Shown in pieces: positions 1-9,580 of a stretch of DNA of 64,000 nt. The position numbers were made by a program, and so were the translations under genes. The stretch covers positions 18,503,581-18,567,580 of the forward strand of contig OZ037766.1 of NCBI GenBank assembly GCA_964035545.1, in the 5' to 3' direction. Under the pieces are notes generated by a model that was not told the DNA's origin, ran no database searches, and saw only the letters and a program-made list of their open reading frames with translations. Position 1 is the stretch's first letter. Each line of letters starts with the position of its first letter. This DNA is from Bugula neritina. Lineage: Eukaryota; Bryozoa; Gymnolaemata; Cheilostomatida; Bugulidae.

Positions 1-1768
1 GCAGTATATTTCAGTGGGTTATAGCATATTTCAGTATGATACAGCGTATTTCAGTATGTTACAGTGTACTTCAGTATGTTGCAGTATTTTGCAATATATT
101 TCAGTATGTTACAGTGTATTTCAGTATGTTGCAGTATATTTCAGTATGTTACAATAAATTTCAGTATGTTACAGTACATTTCCGTAAGTTACACTATACT
201 TCAGGTAGTTGTAGTATATTTCAGTATCTTGCAGTATATCTCAGTATGTTACAGCATATTGCATTGTGTTGCAGTGTATTTCAATATGTTACAGTGTATT
301 TCAGTATGTTGCAGTATGTTGCAGTATGCTGCAGTATGTTGCAGTGTATTTCTGTATTTTACAGTGTATTTCAGTATGTTGCAGTATATTTCAGCATGTT
401 ACAGTATATTTCAGTATGTTGCAGTATATTTCAGTGGGTTATAGTATATTTCAGTATGATACAGCGTATTTCGTTATGTTACAGTGTATGTCAGTATGTT
501 GCAGTATTTTCCAATGTATTTCAGTATGTTACAGTGTATTTCAGTATGTTGCAGTATAATTCAGTATGTTACAATAAATTTCAGTATGTTACAGTACATT
601 TCCGTAAATTACACTATACTTCAGTGAGTTGTAGTATATTTCAGTATCTTGCAGTATATCTCAGTATGTTACAGTATATTTCAGTATCTTACAGTACATT
701 TCCGTAAATTACACTACACTTCAGTGAGTTGTAGTATATTTCAGTATCTTGCAGTATATCTCAGTATGTTACAGTATATTTCAGTATGGTACAGTATATT
801 TCAGTGTGTTACAGTAAATTTCAGTATGTTACAGTGCTTTTGCAGATATCACACTATACTTTAGTGAGTTTTAGTGCCTTTCAGTATGTTACAGTGTATT
901 TCAGTATGTTGCAGTATTTTGCAATATATATCAGTATGTTACAGTGTATTTCAGTATGTTGCAGTATATTTCAGTATGTTACAATAAATTTCAGTATGTT
1001 ACAGTATATTTCCGTAAATTACACTATACTTCAGTGAGTTGTAGAATATTTCAGTATCTTGCAGTATATCTCAGTATGTTACAGTATATTTCAGTATGTT
1101 ACAGTATATTTCAGTTTGTTACACTAAATTTCAGTATGTTACAGTGCATTTGCAGATATTACACTATACTTCAGTGAGTTTTAGTGTCTTTCATTATGTT
1201 GCAGTATATTTCAGTATGTTGCAGTATTTTGCAATGTATTTCAATATGTTACAGTGTATTTCAGTATGTTGCAGTATGTTGCACTGTATTTCAGTATGTT
1301 ACAGTGTAATTCAGTATCTTACAGTACATTTCCGTAAATTACACTACACTTCAGTGAGTTGTAGTATATTTCAGTATCTTGCAGTATATCTCAGTATGTT
1401 ACAGTATATTTCAGTATGTTACAGTATATTTCAGTTTGTTACAGTAAATTTCAGTATGTCACAGTGCATTTGCAGATATTACACTATACTTCAGTGAGTT
1501 TTAGTGTCTTTCATTATGTTGCAGTATATTTCAGTATGTTGCAGTATTTTGCAATACATTTTATTATGTTACAGTGTATTTCAGTATGTTGCAGTATATT
1601 TCAGTTTCATACAATGAATTTCAGTATGTTACAGTACATTTCCGTAAATTGCACTATACTTCAGTGAGTTGTAGTATATTTCAGTATCTTGCAGTATATC
1701 TCAGTATGTTACAGTATATTTCAGTATGTTGCAGTATATTTCAGCGTGTTTGAGTATATTTCAGTATG
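1..1768 (+). repeat. Satellite array, block A (10/20-bp unit)
   Basis: Tandem decamers ending mostly in CAGT, with decamer starts at positions ending in 6. ATGTTRCAGT alternates with RTATTTCAGT. The block is collinear with 7856-9623 in block B at a constant offset of 7855 and differs by few substitutions, for example ATGGTACAGT at 786-795 where block B has ATGTTACAGT at 8641-8650. The array is cut at both ends: by the window edge on the left and by the inserted element at 1769. It holds two kinds of variant marker decamers, as block B does. No gene is supported here; the open frames follow from the stop-free consensus. Confidence 0.97.
1767..1768. repeat. Left copy of putative 2-bp target-site duplication (TG)
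   Basis: The array reads ...CAGTATG up to 1768, then the element starts. On the right side the array resumes as TGACACAGT from 7132. Comparison with intact decamers ATGACACAGT elsewhere in the array shows TG present on both sides, as expected for a 2-bp duplication. Two bases alone could match by chance. Confidence 0.6.
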
Positions 1769-1790
1769 CACAGCATAATTAAGGTCATCC
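1769..1790 (+). repeat. Left terminal inverted repeat
   Basis: Twenty-two bases starting CACAGC and containing ATTAAGGTCA. They match the reverse complement of 7110-7131 except at TIR positions 7, 9 and 20. Similarity stops after position 22. The ATTAAGGTCA core is not a satellite motif, so the match is not explained by the flanking array. Confidence 0.82.
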
Positions 1791-2036
1791 CCAGTAAAAT
1801 ATTGGCTCATAATCTAGTCTCAGTTCCTAGTTGCTATTGCTCTGTGGGCGGCATGCGTATTGCCTACTTGTCATAATTTAGCATGAGGTTGAACAATTGC
1901 CAACAGACCATCAAACTAGCTAGGGCTGCACCTGTTTATATTACAACCATGGCTACATTCTATTGAGCAAGTATGTGGTCATGGCAAGCCTCAGCATCAC
2001 CTCATTATTATTATTACAAGAGACTAGTGGCTCTTT

Positions 2037-2231
2037 TCATGTGCAATGTACTTGATGTACAAAGGAAGATAATTTTCGTAACTTCTTTTTCAACAAACCA
2101 TGTAAAACTATTTCAGATTCTGAAAGCAAGCTAAATGCTAAAGCTAACTCAATATTTATCCATTTGCCTAGTCTAATAAAGTTGTTAATAATTACAGGCT
2201 TGACTACAACTTTTGAACTTTCAATGCACAT
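2037..2231 (-). other. Short unrecognised open frame (64 codons)
   Basis: A minus-strand frame inside the inserted element. It encodes a mixed, unremarkable peptide with no domain or motif I recognise. A frame of this length is expected by chance in sequence of this composition, and no flanking splice or promoter signals single it out. Most likely non-coding. Confidence 0.1.
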
Positions 2232-4574
2232 ATTATTTAAATAACGTGAAAAGGCAGCCGTAACAAATAATTTAGAGATGCTCTTCTCTCAAAGCATAAT
2301 GTTTTTAGGCTAGACTAATAATCTATCTGTTCACTACCATTGACTAACCTAAAGCCAAACTTACCTTCATCATTAAAATCCTCTTTTAGTTGCAAAAACA
2401 CTTCTCAGTGCTAAACTATTACAATCAGTTAAGGACTCTGCACAATAGCTTAGAATAGTAAAGAGACTTGCATATAGATCAGATAGTCATGTGTGAGATT
2501 TTGTTGGTAGCTGTAATGATCAGATATGCAGAATTTTGTGTGGCCACTTTGAGTTTAGATGGTTTGGGTAAAGGATTTGATCGCTGCAAGTTTCTAATAT
2601 AGCTAGTAGGTACTTTTGTGGTCCCATTGTACATTAGTATAAGCAGTAATCAACACTTATTGAAGTGAGTTGGAACTTTGAACTATATAAAATGTTAGAC
2701 CGTGAGCCTGTGCTTTAAATATATTCTATTTGCTCTCTGTTTTATACAGTCTAAACTTTAAAAGGTCCAATCAAGCCTAAATGGCTTCTATCTAAATGTC
2801 CAAAAACTGGCTATGAGCTGTATCTTGTTGCCTTGCACTGAGAAATAAATTTGAGGCCAGCAAACAACTGGGCTCCTTTGTACTCCTGGCAGCTATCAAT
2901 AGTTGGTTATCATAGCTGCGCAGTGTTCACTGAAGCATGATATCATCGGCTTGTATACAAACTCGGAGCCAAGATTATCAACTAATTTATGTTTCTAAAT
3001 TTAGCATCTAATAGAAAAAGCTGTGTCTAGTTAGACTGACTGACCGACACTATGCTTGCCTGAGTGAAACATTCAAGATGAAAAGTTTTAATCTTAGCTA
3101 GACAAGTATTGAGAATTTGAAAAGAAAATTTCCTTAAGATAAAAGAAGATGTCCAGTGAATTCAGTTTTGTTTCCGGCCTGATAGGTGTCAGTTAATCAG
3201 CTCAGATATAACTAGCAATGCATTTTCTATTATTCTGATGCTGCAGTTATAATATTCCATAACAAGAATTGACTCAATAATTTAGGCATATGCAACAAAT
3301 CAACCAGTTTTATTCAAGTTAACACCAGATAGCCATTGCTAAAGATCAAAACGAAAATCAGTGTGGATTTTCAAACATAGTATAATATATATACACGTAT
3401 GATCAGGCATAGAAGTAGCAAGTTCAATGAATAATGTAAACATGCAGAAGGTGTAACAGCTGTATACTATTGTGAAGGAATAAGTCAGGACTTGTCATAG
3501 CAATACATCCTATAAGTATATTACAAACATGGGAGAAATAATAGGTTAGTTCCCTAATTACTTTTCTTGAACATACATTACAATATTGAATGTCAAAACT
3601 GATTTTGTAAAAAAGCAGAATCTATAAAAATTCAAGCTGCAAAAGCCTAACCAAAAGGCACATTGCTGGGGTGATTAGTCCTGTCAATTATTAATAATTT
3701 TAGTTTTTACATCTGGTAATAAAAGTCCTATTTTTGCAGGTAGAGTCTTGATATATAGGTGTCAGTTGTAGAGTATTATGCTTTTTAAACATAAAAATAT
3801 ATCGTCTTGCAAGAGTATAGAGAATCTAAAGATCCTAAAAGCTGATGCTGACATAGAAAGGATGTCCTGAGTACACATGCTATAGCATTTCTTTGACAAA
3901 ACCTAATCATCTAGTAGCCCACTTGTTTTTGGAACTCAATCTAAAAATATAAATAGCAGTTTTCTCAATACATTGAAAAGTAATTTGCAACATTTTGAAT
4001 TTGAATTAACATGTTCATACACCACATGCAGTTAGTACTATAGTAATCTTATATATTCTGTAAAATCTACCTATACTGTAATCATGCAGATCAAAGCTGC
4101 CTGCTGGTGACTTTTTAAAAAACACAGCTCATAATTACAATTACTATTAGGTTGGATGCTCCCTTGAAATTGTATTTTTCAAATAATTTCTTAGTAGATA
4201 TGATGGCCATGATGACTCCAATTCTTTTGAAACATATGCTTATAATGTATTTTAAGTTGGTCACTCACAGTAAATGTAGTTAGGTATGCAAGTAGTAGTA
4301 CAATTAGAGTTACTAAACAAAAGATTTTTAGTGCAAAACTATATTTTCTATGTGCCTACTCAACTACAGTACTCTAAATAATTGGAGAAAAAAGTGATAG
4401 TCAATAATAAATTTGGCCATTTTTCTTAGAGTTAATTACATAATGATGAAATGAACTCTGACAATTTTGATCTAGTCTTACAGTCTTAGTAATAGTTCTA
4501 CCATCAATGCATTCCTATTATACTATGCCTTTTTTATGAATATAAAACTCAATTTTGAAGTTTAGTTATACTGT
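2232..4574. other. AT-rich unique sequence without recognisable genes
   Basis: Interior of the inserted element. Only very short frames on either strand, scattered short AT runs (for example a TATATATA tract near 3386-3393) and no tandem structure I can see. It lacks the satellite decamer entirely. I find no transposase, reverse transcriptase or structural RNA signature. Confidence 0.6.
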
Positions 4575-4640
4575 GCAATGCTATAATAATAATAGTAATA
4601 TGAATATAGTAATAGTTATAGTACACAGTATAGGTCTACT
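4575..4640 (+). repeat. Degenerate ATA/TAG-rich low-complexity tract
   Basis: A short run made almost only of ATA, AAT, AGT and TAG-like triplets (ATAATAATAATAGTAATA near its start), with little else. It looks like a decayed trinucleotide microsatellite within the inserted element. No function is implied. Confidence 0.55.
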
Positions 4641-4695
4641 GTAATACTAATAGTACAACTATACAAATTCTATAAAATTATCAAAAATAACTATA

Positions 4696-4878
4696 TTATT
4701 GCTTGAAAGCAATATGAAATATGCGAATTTGCTGAAGGAAGCAGTGATATTCACTTACCCTTGAAGTTAAACTTTTAAAGTTAATCAAAGTACACTCTTT
4801 CATCCTAGGTTTGAGAGGTAAAAGACGTTTTTCACTCCATTTTAAAATGATAATCCCACCGCCAGTTGGCAAGTTCAC
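4696..4878 (-). other. Unrecognised frame with a donor-like splice site
   Basis: A minus-strand open frame of 60 codons starting at a GTG, so the start is not convincing. The peptide has a Gly-Gly-Gly stretch followed by a basic segment. On the minus strand the sequence AAGGGTAAGTG (plus-strand positions about 4752-4762) resembles a 5' splice site, so the upstream part could be a small exon. I see no matching acceptor and recognise no family. The evidence is thin. Confidence 0.15.
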
Positions 4879-5033
4879 TTCACAGATTGCGTTTTAACAT
4901 CGAAGTTTTTATTTACGAAGCTAGCTTTTACTAGTAACATATCCAATCGGGCAAGATAAGTAACGCTTACAGCTACGTATGATATTATGCAGAGCAGTTA
5001 GTTTGAGGACAGTGCACTGCAGCAGCGGAATGA

Positions 5034-5256
5034 CTAGGGTAGGTTTTGGGAGGGGTGAATATGAATTATAAACGTTCTATGTGCTTTTTTGAAAGCATTA
5101 TGATAGCATGCGCTTTAGTCATTTATATATAAAATAAAACTTATTGTTTTATAAATTATAATTTACTTATTTATCTATTTTACTATTGTTTTAAAAAATT
5201 GATAAAACTTTGAACACCCCCTCATAATACCACAACCACACTCCACTCCTTTAGTT
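5034..5256. mobile_element. Possible nested MITE-like relic
   Basis: A G-rich segment at about 5034-5060 (ACTAGGGTAGG followed by GGGAGGGGTGAA) faces a C-rich segment at about 5211-5256 (TGAACACCCCCTC, then ACTCCACTCCTTTAGT), with a very AT-rich interior. The two ends are imperfect inverted repeats sharing an ACTA-then-G-rich pattern, reminiscent of short hAT-type ends. I could not identify a target-site duplication. Confidence 0.25.
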
Positions 5257-5574
5257 ATAACCTAATTAGATTAGAAGTCACATCTTCAATACAAACAAGC
5301 TATTCCGATGTCTGCTGCTGGCATTAGCTTGAAACTGCAGTGAAGCTCTTACTGAGCTAGTAGACTGAAAGTGCACTACCTATAGTTATCTACCAATGTA
5401 ATGAATTGGTGTAAGCAGTAAAGGAAATGAGTAGTATATATGTGTACAGAAACTTGTACTCAAATGCTAGAACCCCATAGTTATGGTTATTTGAGATTCA
5501 GTCAGGTCCAAAAGAAATCGTGAAATTAAATACCCATTTATTTTACATCATGCTGAATCTGGTCACATAATTGA

Positions 5575-5878
5575 CTATTTAAAGCTAATTGTAATTAAAA
5601 CCATATTGCAATATAAAATAACCTGCCTAAGTTGCTCATTATTGACAAGTAGTCTAGTTGGGCATTTAAGTTCAAATTCGCGTGAGCTCATTTCAGCTAA
5701 AAATAGCAGCACCTTGTCACTGGGTATGAAGGGCTGGTCACTGCCAGAGCCATTAGCAAAATGGCTTACTGCTATTGCAAGCCTGCTACATACAAGCCTC
5801 TTACGTGCAAGCACTATTTATCAATCAGAAACTACTTATTTAATTGTAAGCTACCAGAATTTTAATACTTTATTATAA
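5575..5878. other. Two overlapping antisense open frames in a GC-richer patch
   Basis: A plus-strand frame (5606-5878, 90 codons) and a minus-strand frame (5575-5814, 79 codons) overlap in a patch visibly richer in G and C than its surroundings (about 5640-5815). On the minus strand a CAG at the start of the richer part and a CAG|GTTATT near its other end could bound a small exon. I recognise neither peptide. This is the most gene-like spot in the element, possibly a remnant of an internal coding region, but at most one strand can be real and both may be chance. Confidence 0.2.
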
Positions 5879-6300
5879 AAAAAAGTTGCCTGGTAGGTGC
5901 AATAGCAGAAAAGCTTAAACAGCCTATAAGTTCTTAAATTTTTCAAGAAATTCTAATTTGGTAACCTGTCGGAATTCTCTCTAAACTTCTTAAGCTGCAT
6001 CTCACTGCCTATAATAGGCCCAATAATACGAAATGCAGGGTTTAATTTCTCAATACCCTCATCACTGCACACACCACATACTTATACTTAGCTGATAAGA
6101 CTTTACTACTATTGTTTACAGAAAATTATGCAATTACTATTCAATTGACTAAGAATTCCCTCCAACAATTTTGTAGACTCCGGAAAAAAAATTTAATGTT
6201 TTAAAATAATTTGGTTACAAATGTATTATTAGAATAATTTAGATTACTCTACAGAACAATAAATTTGCTTTGAAATCACACACAAAAGGTATAAAATTTA

Positions 6301-6534
6301 GTGGCTTTAACTTTCACTAGCATCCTAAGATGTCTGGGTTATCATGCAGGCTGTATTACTAAACTGCTTTGCACTAGAAAGAAACAAGTCGAAGCAGGAA
6401 ATGTATGCAGGCTTCAGAAACTGCTTTATATAAATATACGACTGAAATCTAGATTCAGAGTAGATTGCACATTGTACAGCCTCGCGTCCATAGGCAGTAC
6501 AGCAATATTGCAACAGCCGGATTACAATTACTAA
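6301..6534 (+). other. Short unrecognised open frame (77 codons)
   Basis: A plus-strand frame that begins at GTG rather than ATG, overlapped by a 62-codon minus-strand frame at 6325-6513. The peptide shows no recognisable domain, signal peptide or membrane segment. Probably non-coding sequence of the inserted element. Confidence 0.1.
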
Positions 6535-6596
6535 GCTACTATCTAATAACCAGTCTATACCATGTAATTAGTTTAGTGCAGAGATGAACTTTAACC

Positions 6597-6715
6597 CTTT
6601 GGTTTAGCGCGCAAAACATGAATCTTAGGTCGCGCGAGCTCCCTGCAATCAGTGATGGCTAGTATAACAGCGCAGCTCTACGGCGTTCAGCCAAGCGTGC
6701 AGACTAAGCGAGAAG
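6597..6715. other. CpG-dense island inside the element
   Basis: A short stretch with clustered CG dinucleotides (AGCGCGC near 6606, TCGCGCGAG near 6630, then several single CpGs to 6711) inside otherwise AT-rich, CpG-poor sequence. It lies about 0.4-0.5 kb from the right end of the element. It could be a promoter-like patch of the transposon or a piece of different origin. The sequence alone does not decide. Confidence 0.45.
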
Positions 6716-6788
6716 TAAAATTTTTAATAAAATCAGTGTATAAATTACACGTTTACACCAATTCTATTGAGGTTATCTGAAAACTTTG

Positions 6789-6880
6789 AAAAGCCTCTAA
6801 TAGACAAATATCTTATAACTCTCTGTTTCAATTTTTGGAGAGATCTGTTGCTTAGGAATTGAATAATTCGTGGGGCACTG
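6789..6880 (+). repeat. Subterminal direct repeat, copy 1
   Basis: This copy begins AAAAGCCTCTAATAGA and ends GTGGGGCACTG. The same beginning and end recur 180 bp downstream at 6969-7061 with a diverged middle of nearly equal length. Together they are an old duplication close to the right terminal inverted repeat. Confidence 0.7.
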
Positions 6881-6968
6881 AGACCATGTTTTTTTATGCG
6901 AAAATGGGCAATTTTTGACTGTTTTTGAAGCATAAAAATGCAACGAGTTTGGCAGGTAAAGATTTTAA

Positions 6969-7061
6969 AAAAGCCTCTAATAGAGCAGCAAATGATTTAC
7001 AAGATGGTTTTTGAATTTTGATTCTAGCCTCAAAATTAGTTGAGTTATGAGTGGGGCACTG
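6969..7061 (+). repeat. Subterminal direct repeat, copy 2
   Basis: The partner of 6789-6880: identical AAAAGCCTCTAATAGA start and GTGGGGCACTG end, 93 bp against 92 bp, interior clearly diverged. It ends about 50 bp inside the right terminal inverted repeat. Repeated subterminal motifs are often transposase-binding regions in CACTA and hAT elements; that role here is inference. Confidence 0.7.
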
Positions 7062-7109
7062 TTTCATATATAATTATAATGGAGCAATGAAATTACTGAT
7101 TCAGTAGAA

Positions 7110-7131
7110 GGGTGACCTTAATCAAGCTGTG
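7110..7131 (-). repeat. Right terminal inverted repeat
   Basis: Reverse complement of the left terminus with three mismatches in 22, ending ...AGCTGTG at 7131. Beyond it the satellite resumes after the TG at 7132-7133. Confidence 0.82.
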
Positions 7132-7133
7132 TG
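7132..7133. repeat. Right copy of putative 2-bp target-site duplication (TG)
   Basis: TG lies directly after the right terminal repeat and is followed by ACACAGT, the remainder of the interrupted decamer ATGACACAGT. It matches the TG at 1767-1768. Confidence 0.6.
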
Positions 7134-7430
7134 ACACAGTGCATTTCCAGATATTACGCTATACTTCAGTGAATTTTAGTGTCTTTCATTATGTTGCAAT
7201 GTATTTCAGTATGTTACAGTGTATTTCAGTAGGTTTCAGTATCTTGCAGTATATTTCAGCATGTTGCAGTATATTTCAGGATGTTGCAGTATATTTCAGT
7301 ATGTTACAGTGTTTTGCAGTATTTTGCAGTATATTTCAGTGTGTTACAGTATATTTCATTATGTTGCGGTATGTTACAGTGTATTTCAGTATGTTGCAGT
7401 ATATTTCAGCGTGTTTGAGTATATTTCAGT
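7134..7430 (+). repeat. Extra 300-bp array unit right of the insertion
   Basis: Counting the interrupted decamer, 7131-7430 is a 300-bp segment that starts with the ATGACACAGT/GCATTTCCAG marker. The same marker begins again at 7431. It explains why block A and its match in block B would lie 2,490 bp apart without the transposon, against 2,190 bp between the next two units. Confidence 0.7.
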
Positions 7431-8550
7431 ATGACACAGTGCATTTCCAGATATTACGCTATACTTCAGTGAGTTTTAGTGTCTTTCAGTATGTTGCAGT
7501 ATATTTCGGTGTTTTGCAACATATTTCAATATGTTGCAATGTATTTCAATATGTTACAGTGTATTTCAGTATGTTGCAGTATGTTGCAATGTATTTCAGT
7601 ATGTTACAGTGTATTTCAGTAGGTTTCAGTATCTTGCAGTATATTTCAGCGTGTTTCAGTATATTTCAGTATGCCACAGTGCATTTTCAGATTATTCACT
7701 ATACTTCAGTGAGTTTTAGTGTCTTTCAGTATGTTGCAGTATATTTCGGTATCTTGCAACTTATTTCAATGTGTTGCAATGTAATTCAATATGTTACAGT
7801 GTATTTCAGTATGTTGCAGTACATTTCAGTATGTTACAGTATATTTCAGTATGTTGCAGTATATTTCAGTGGGTTATAGCATATTTCAGTATGATACAGC
7901 GTATTTCAGTATGTTACAGTGTACTTCAGTATGTTGCAGTATTTTGCAATATATTTCAGTATATTACAGTGTATTTCAGTATGTTGCAGTATATTTCAGT
8001 ATGTTACAATAAATTTCAGTATGTTACAGTACATTTCCGTAAGTTACACTATACTTCAGGTAGTTGTAGTATATTTCAGTATCTTGCAGTATATCTCAGT
8101 ATGTTACAGCATATTGCATTGTGTTGCAGTGTATTTCAATATGTTACAGTGTATTTCAGTATGTTGCAGTATGTTGCAGTATGCTGCAGTATGTTGCAGT
8201 GTATTTCTGTATTTTACAGTGTATTTCAGTATGTTGCAGTATATTTCAGCATGTTACAGTATATTTCAGTATGTTGCAGTATATTTCAGTGGGTTATAGT
8301 ATATTTCAGTATGATACAGCGTATTTCGTTATGTTACAGTGTATGTCAGTATGTTGCAGTATTTTCCAATGTATTTCAGTATGTTACAGTGTATTTCAGT
8401 ATGTTGCAGTATAATTCAGTATGTTACAATAAATTTCAGTATGTTACAGTACATTTCCGTAAATTACACTATACTTCAGTGAGTTGTAGTATATTTCAGT
8501 ATCTTGCAGTATATCTCAGTATGTTACAGTATATTTCAGTATCTTACAGT

Positions 8551-8610
8551 ACATTTCCGTAAATTACACTACACTTCAGTGAGTTGTAGTATATTTCAGT
8601 ATCTTGCAGT
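8551..8610 (+). repeat. Marker block type beta (example)
   Basis: ACATTTCCGT, AAATTACACT, ACACTTCAGT, GAGTTGTAGT, ATATTTCAGT, ATCTTGCAGT, usually followed by ATATCTCAGT. It shares the TTACACT-A-ACTTCAGTGAGTT core with type alpha but keeps plain phase. Its GTTGTAGT decamer and the alpha GTTTTAGT decamer supply most of the stop codons that break plus-strand frames. Confidence 0.8.
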
Positions 8611-8690
8611 ATATCTCAGTATGTTACAGTATATTTCAGTATGTTACAGTATATTTCAGTGTGTTACAGTAAATTTCAGTATGTTACAGT

Positions 8691-8730
8691 GCTTTTGCAG
8701 ATATCACACTATACTTTAGTGAGTTTTAGT
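8691..8730 (+). repeat. Marker block type alpha (example)
   Basis: Four unusual decamers in series: GCTTTTGCAG, ATATCACACT, ATACTTTAGT, GAGTTTTAGT. The usual form elsewhere is GCATTTGCAG, ATATTACACT, ATACTTCAGT, GAGTTTTAGT (for example 9001-9040 and 9321-9360). Compared with plain decamers it has one base added before CAG and one lost after it, so the register is restored. It recurs through both array blocks. Confidence 0.8.
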
Positions 8731-9580
8731 GCCTTTCAGTATGTTACAGTGTATTTCAGTATGTTGCAGTATTTTGCAATATATATCAGTATGTTACAGT
8801 GTATTTCAGTATGTTGCAGTATATTTCAGTATGTTACAATAAATTTCAGTATGTTACAGTATATTTCCGTAAATTACACTACACTTCAGTGAGTTGTAGA
8901 ATATTTCAGTATCTTGCAGTATATCTCAGTATGTTACAGTATATTTCAGTATGTTACAGTATATTTCAGTTTGTTACACTAAATTTCAGTATGTTACAGT
9001 GCATTTGCAGATATTACACTATACTTCAGTGAGTTTTAGTGTCTTTCATTATGTTGCAGTATATTTCAGTATGTTGCAGTATTTTGCAATGTATTTCAAT
9101 ATGTTACAGTGTATTTCAGTATGTTGCAGTATGTTGCAATGTATTTCAGTATGTTACAGTGTAATTCAGTATCTTACAGTACATTTCCGTAAATTACACT
9201 ACACTTCAGTGAGTTGTAGTATATTTCAGTATCTTGCAGTATATCTCAGTATGTTACAGTATATTTCAGTATGTTACAGTATATTTCAGTTTGTTACAGT
9301 AAATTTCAGTATGTCACAGTGCATTTGCAGATATTACACTATACTTCAGTGAGTTTTAGTGTCTTTCATTATGTTGCAGTATATTTCAGTATGTTGCAGT
9401 ATTTTGCAATACATTTTATTATGTTACAGTGTATTTCAGTATGTTGCAGTATATTTCAGTTTGATACAATGAATTTCAGTATGTTACAGTACATTTCCGT
9501 AAATTGCACTATACTTCAGTGAGTTGTAGTATATTTCAGTATCTTGCAGTATATCTCAGTATGTTACAGTATATTTCAGT

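Larger units (their letters stand above)
1769..7131. mobile_element. Probable non-autonomous DNA transposon inserted in the satellite
   Basis: A 5,363-bp AT-rich segment unlike the satellite, with terminal inverted repeats (1769-1790 and 7110-7131; 19/22 matches) and a TG on each side. Removing it and one TG rejoins ATG and ACACAGT into ATGACACAGT, a decamer seen uninterrupted at the matching place in many array units. The block A and block B decamer phases differ by 5, exactly what a 5,365-bp addition gives. Two diverged 92-93-bp direct repeats lie near the right end. No long open frame or recognisable transposase is visible, so it is either non-autonomous or its coding sequence is spliced or decayed. 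Known families: TIRs starting CAC with 2-3-bp duplications are typical of the CACTA/Mirage/Chapaev (CMC) group. That assignment is inference. Confidence 0.8.
7391..9580 (+). repeat. 2,190-bp higher-order unit, copy 1
   Basis: The decamer order repeats at an offset of exactly 2,190 bp in 9581-11770, with a few substitutions. Block A, once the transposon is removed, is part of a further copy upstream. Each unit carries several alternating marker blocks. Confidence 0.85.

Noticed and set aside
1769-1790. A hAT-type assignment for the large element from its CAG-containing end.
   Set aside because: hAT elements make 8-bp duplications. Comparison with intact paralogous sites allows only about 2 bp here.
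6745-6933. A 62-codon minus-strand frame as a gene.
   Set aside because: It overlaps the subterminal direct repeat copy at 6789-6880, has no recognisable motif, and its length is expected by chance.
1769-7131. Treating the unique segment as the true chromosomal arm at the edge of a satellite.
   Set aside because: Satellite of the same higher-order type lies on both sides, and removal restores one decamer exactly. It is an insertion into the array, not a boundary of it.
1769-7131. A retroelement (LTR or LINE) insertion.
   Set aside because: The ends are inverted rather than direct repeats. There is no poly(A) tail at either end, no long target duplication, and no reverse transcriptase motif in the short frames.
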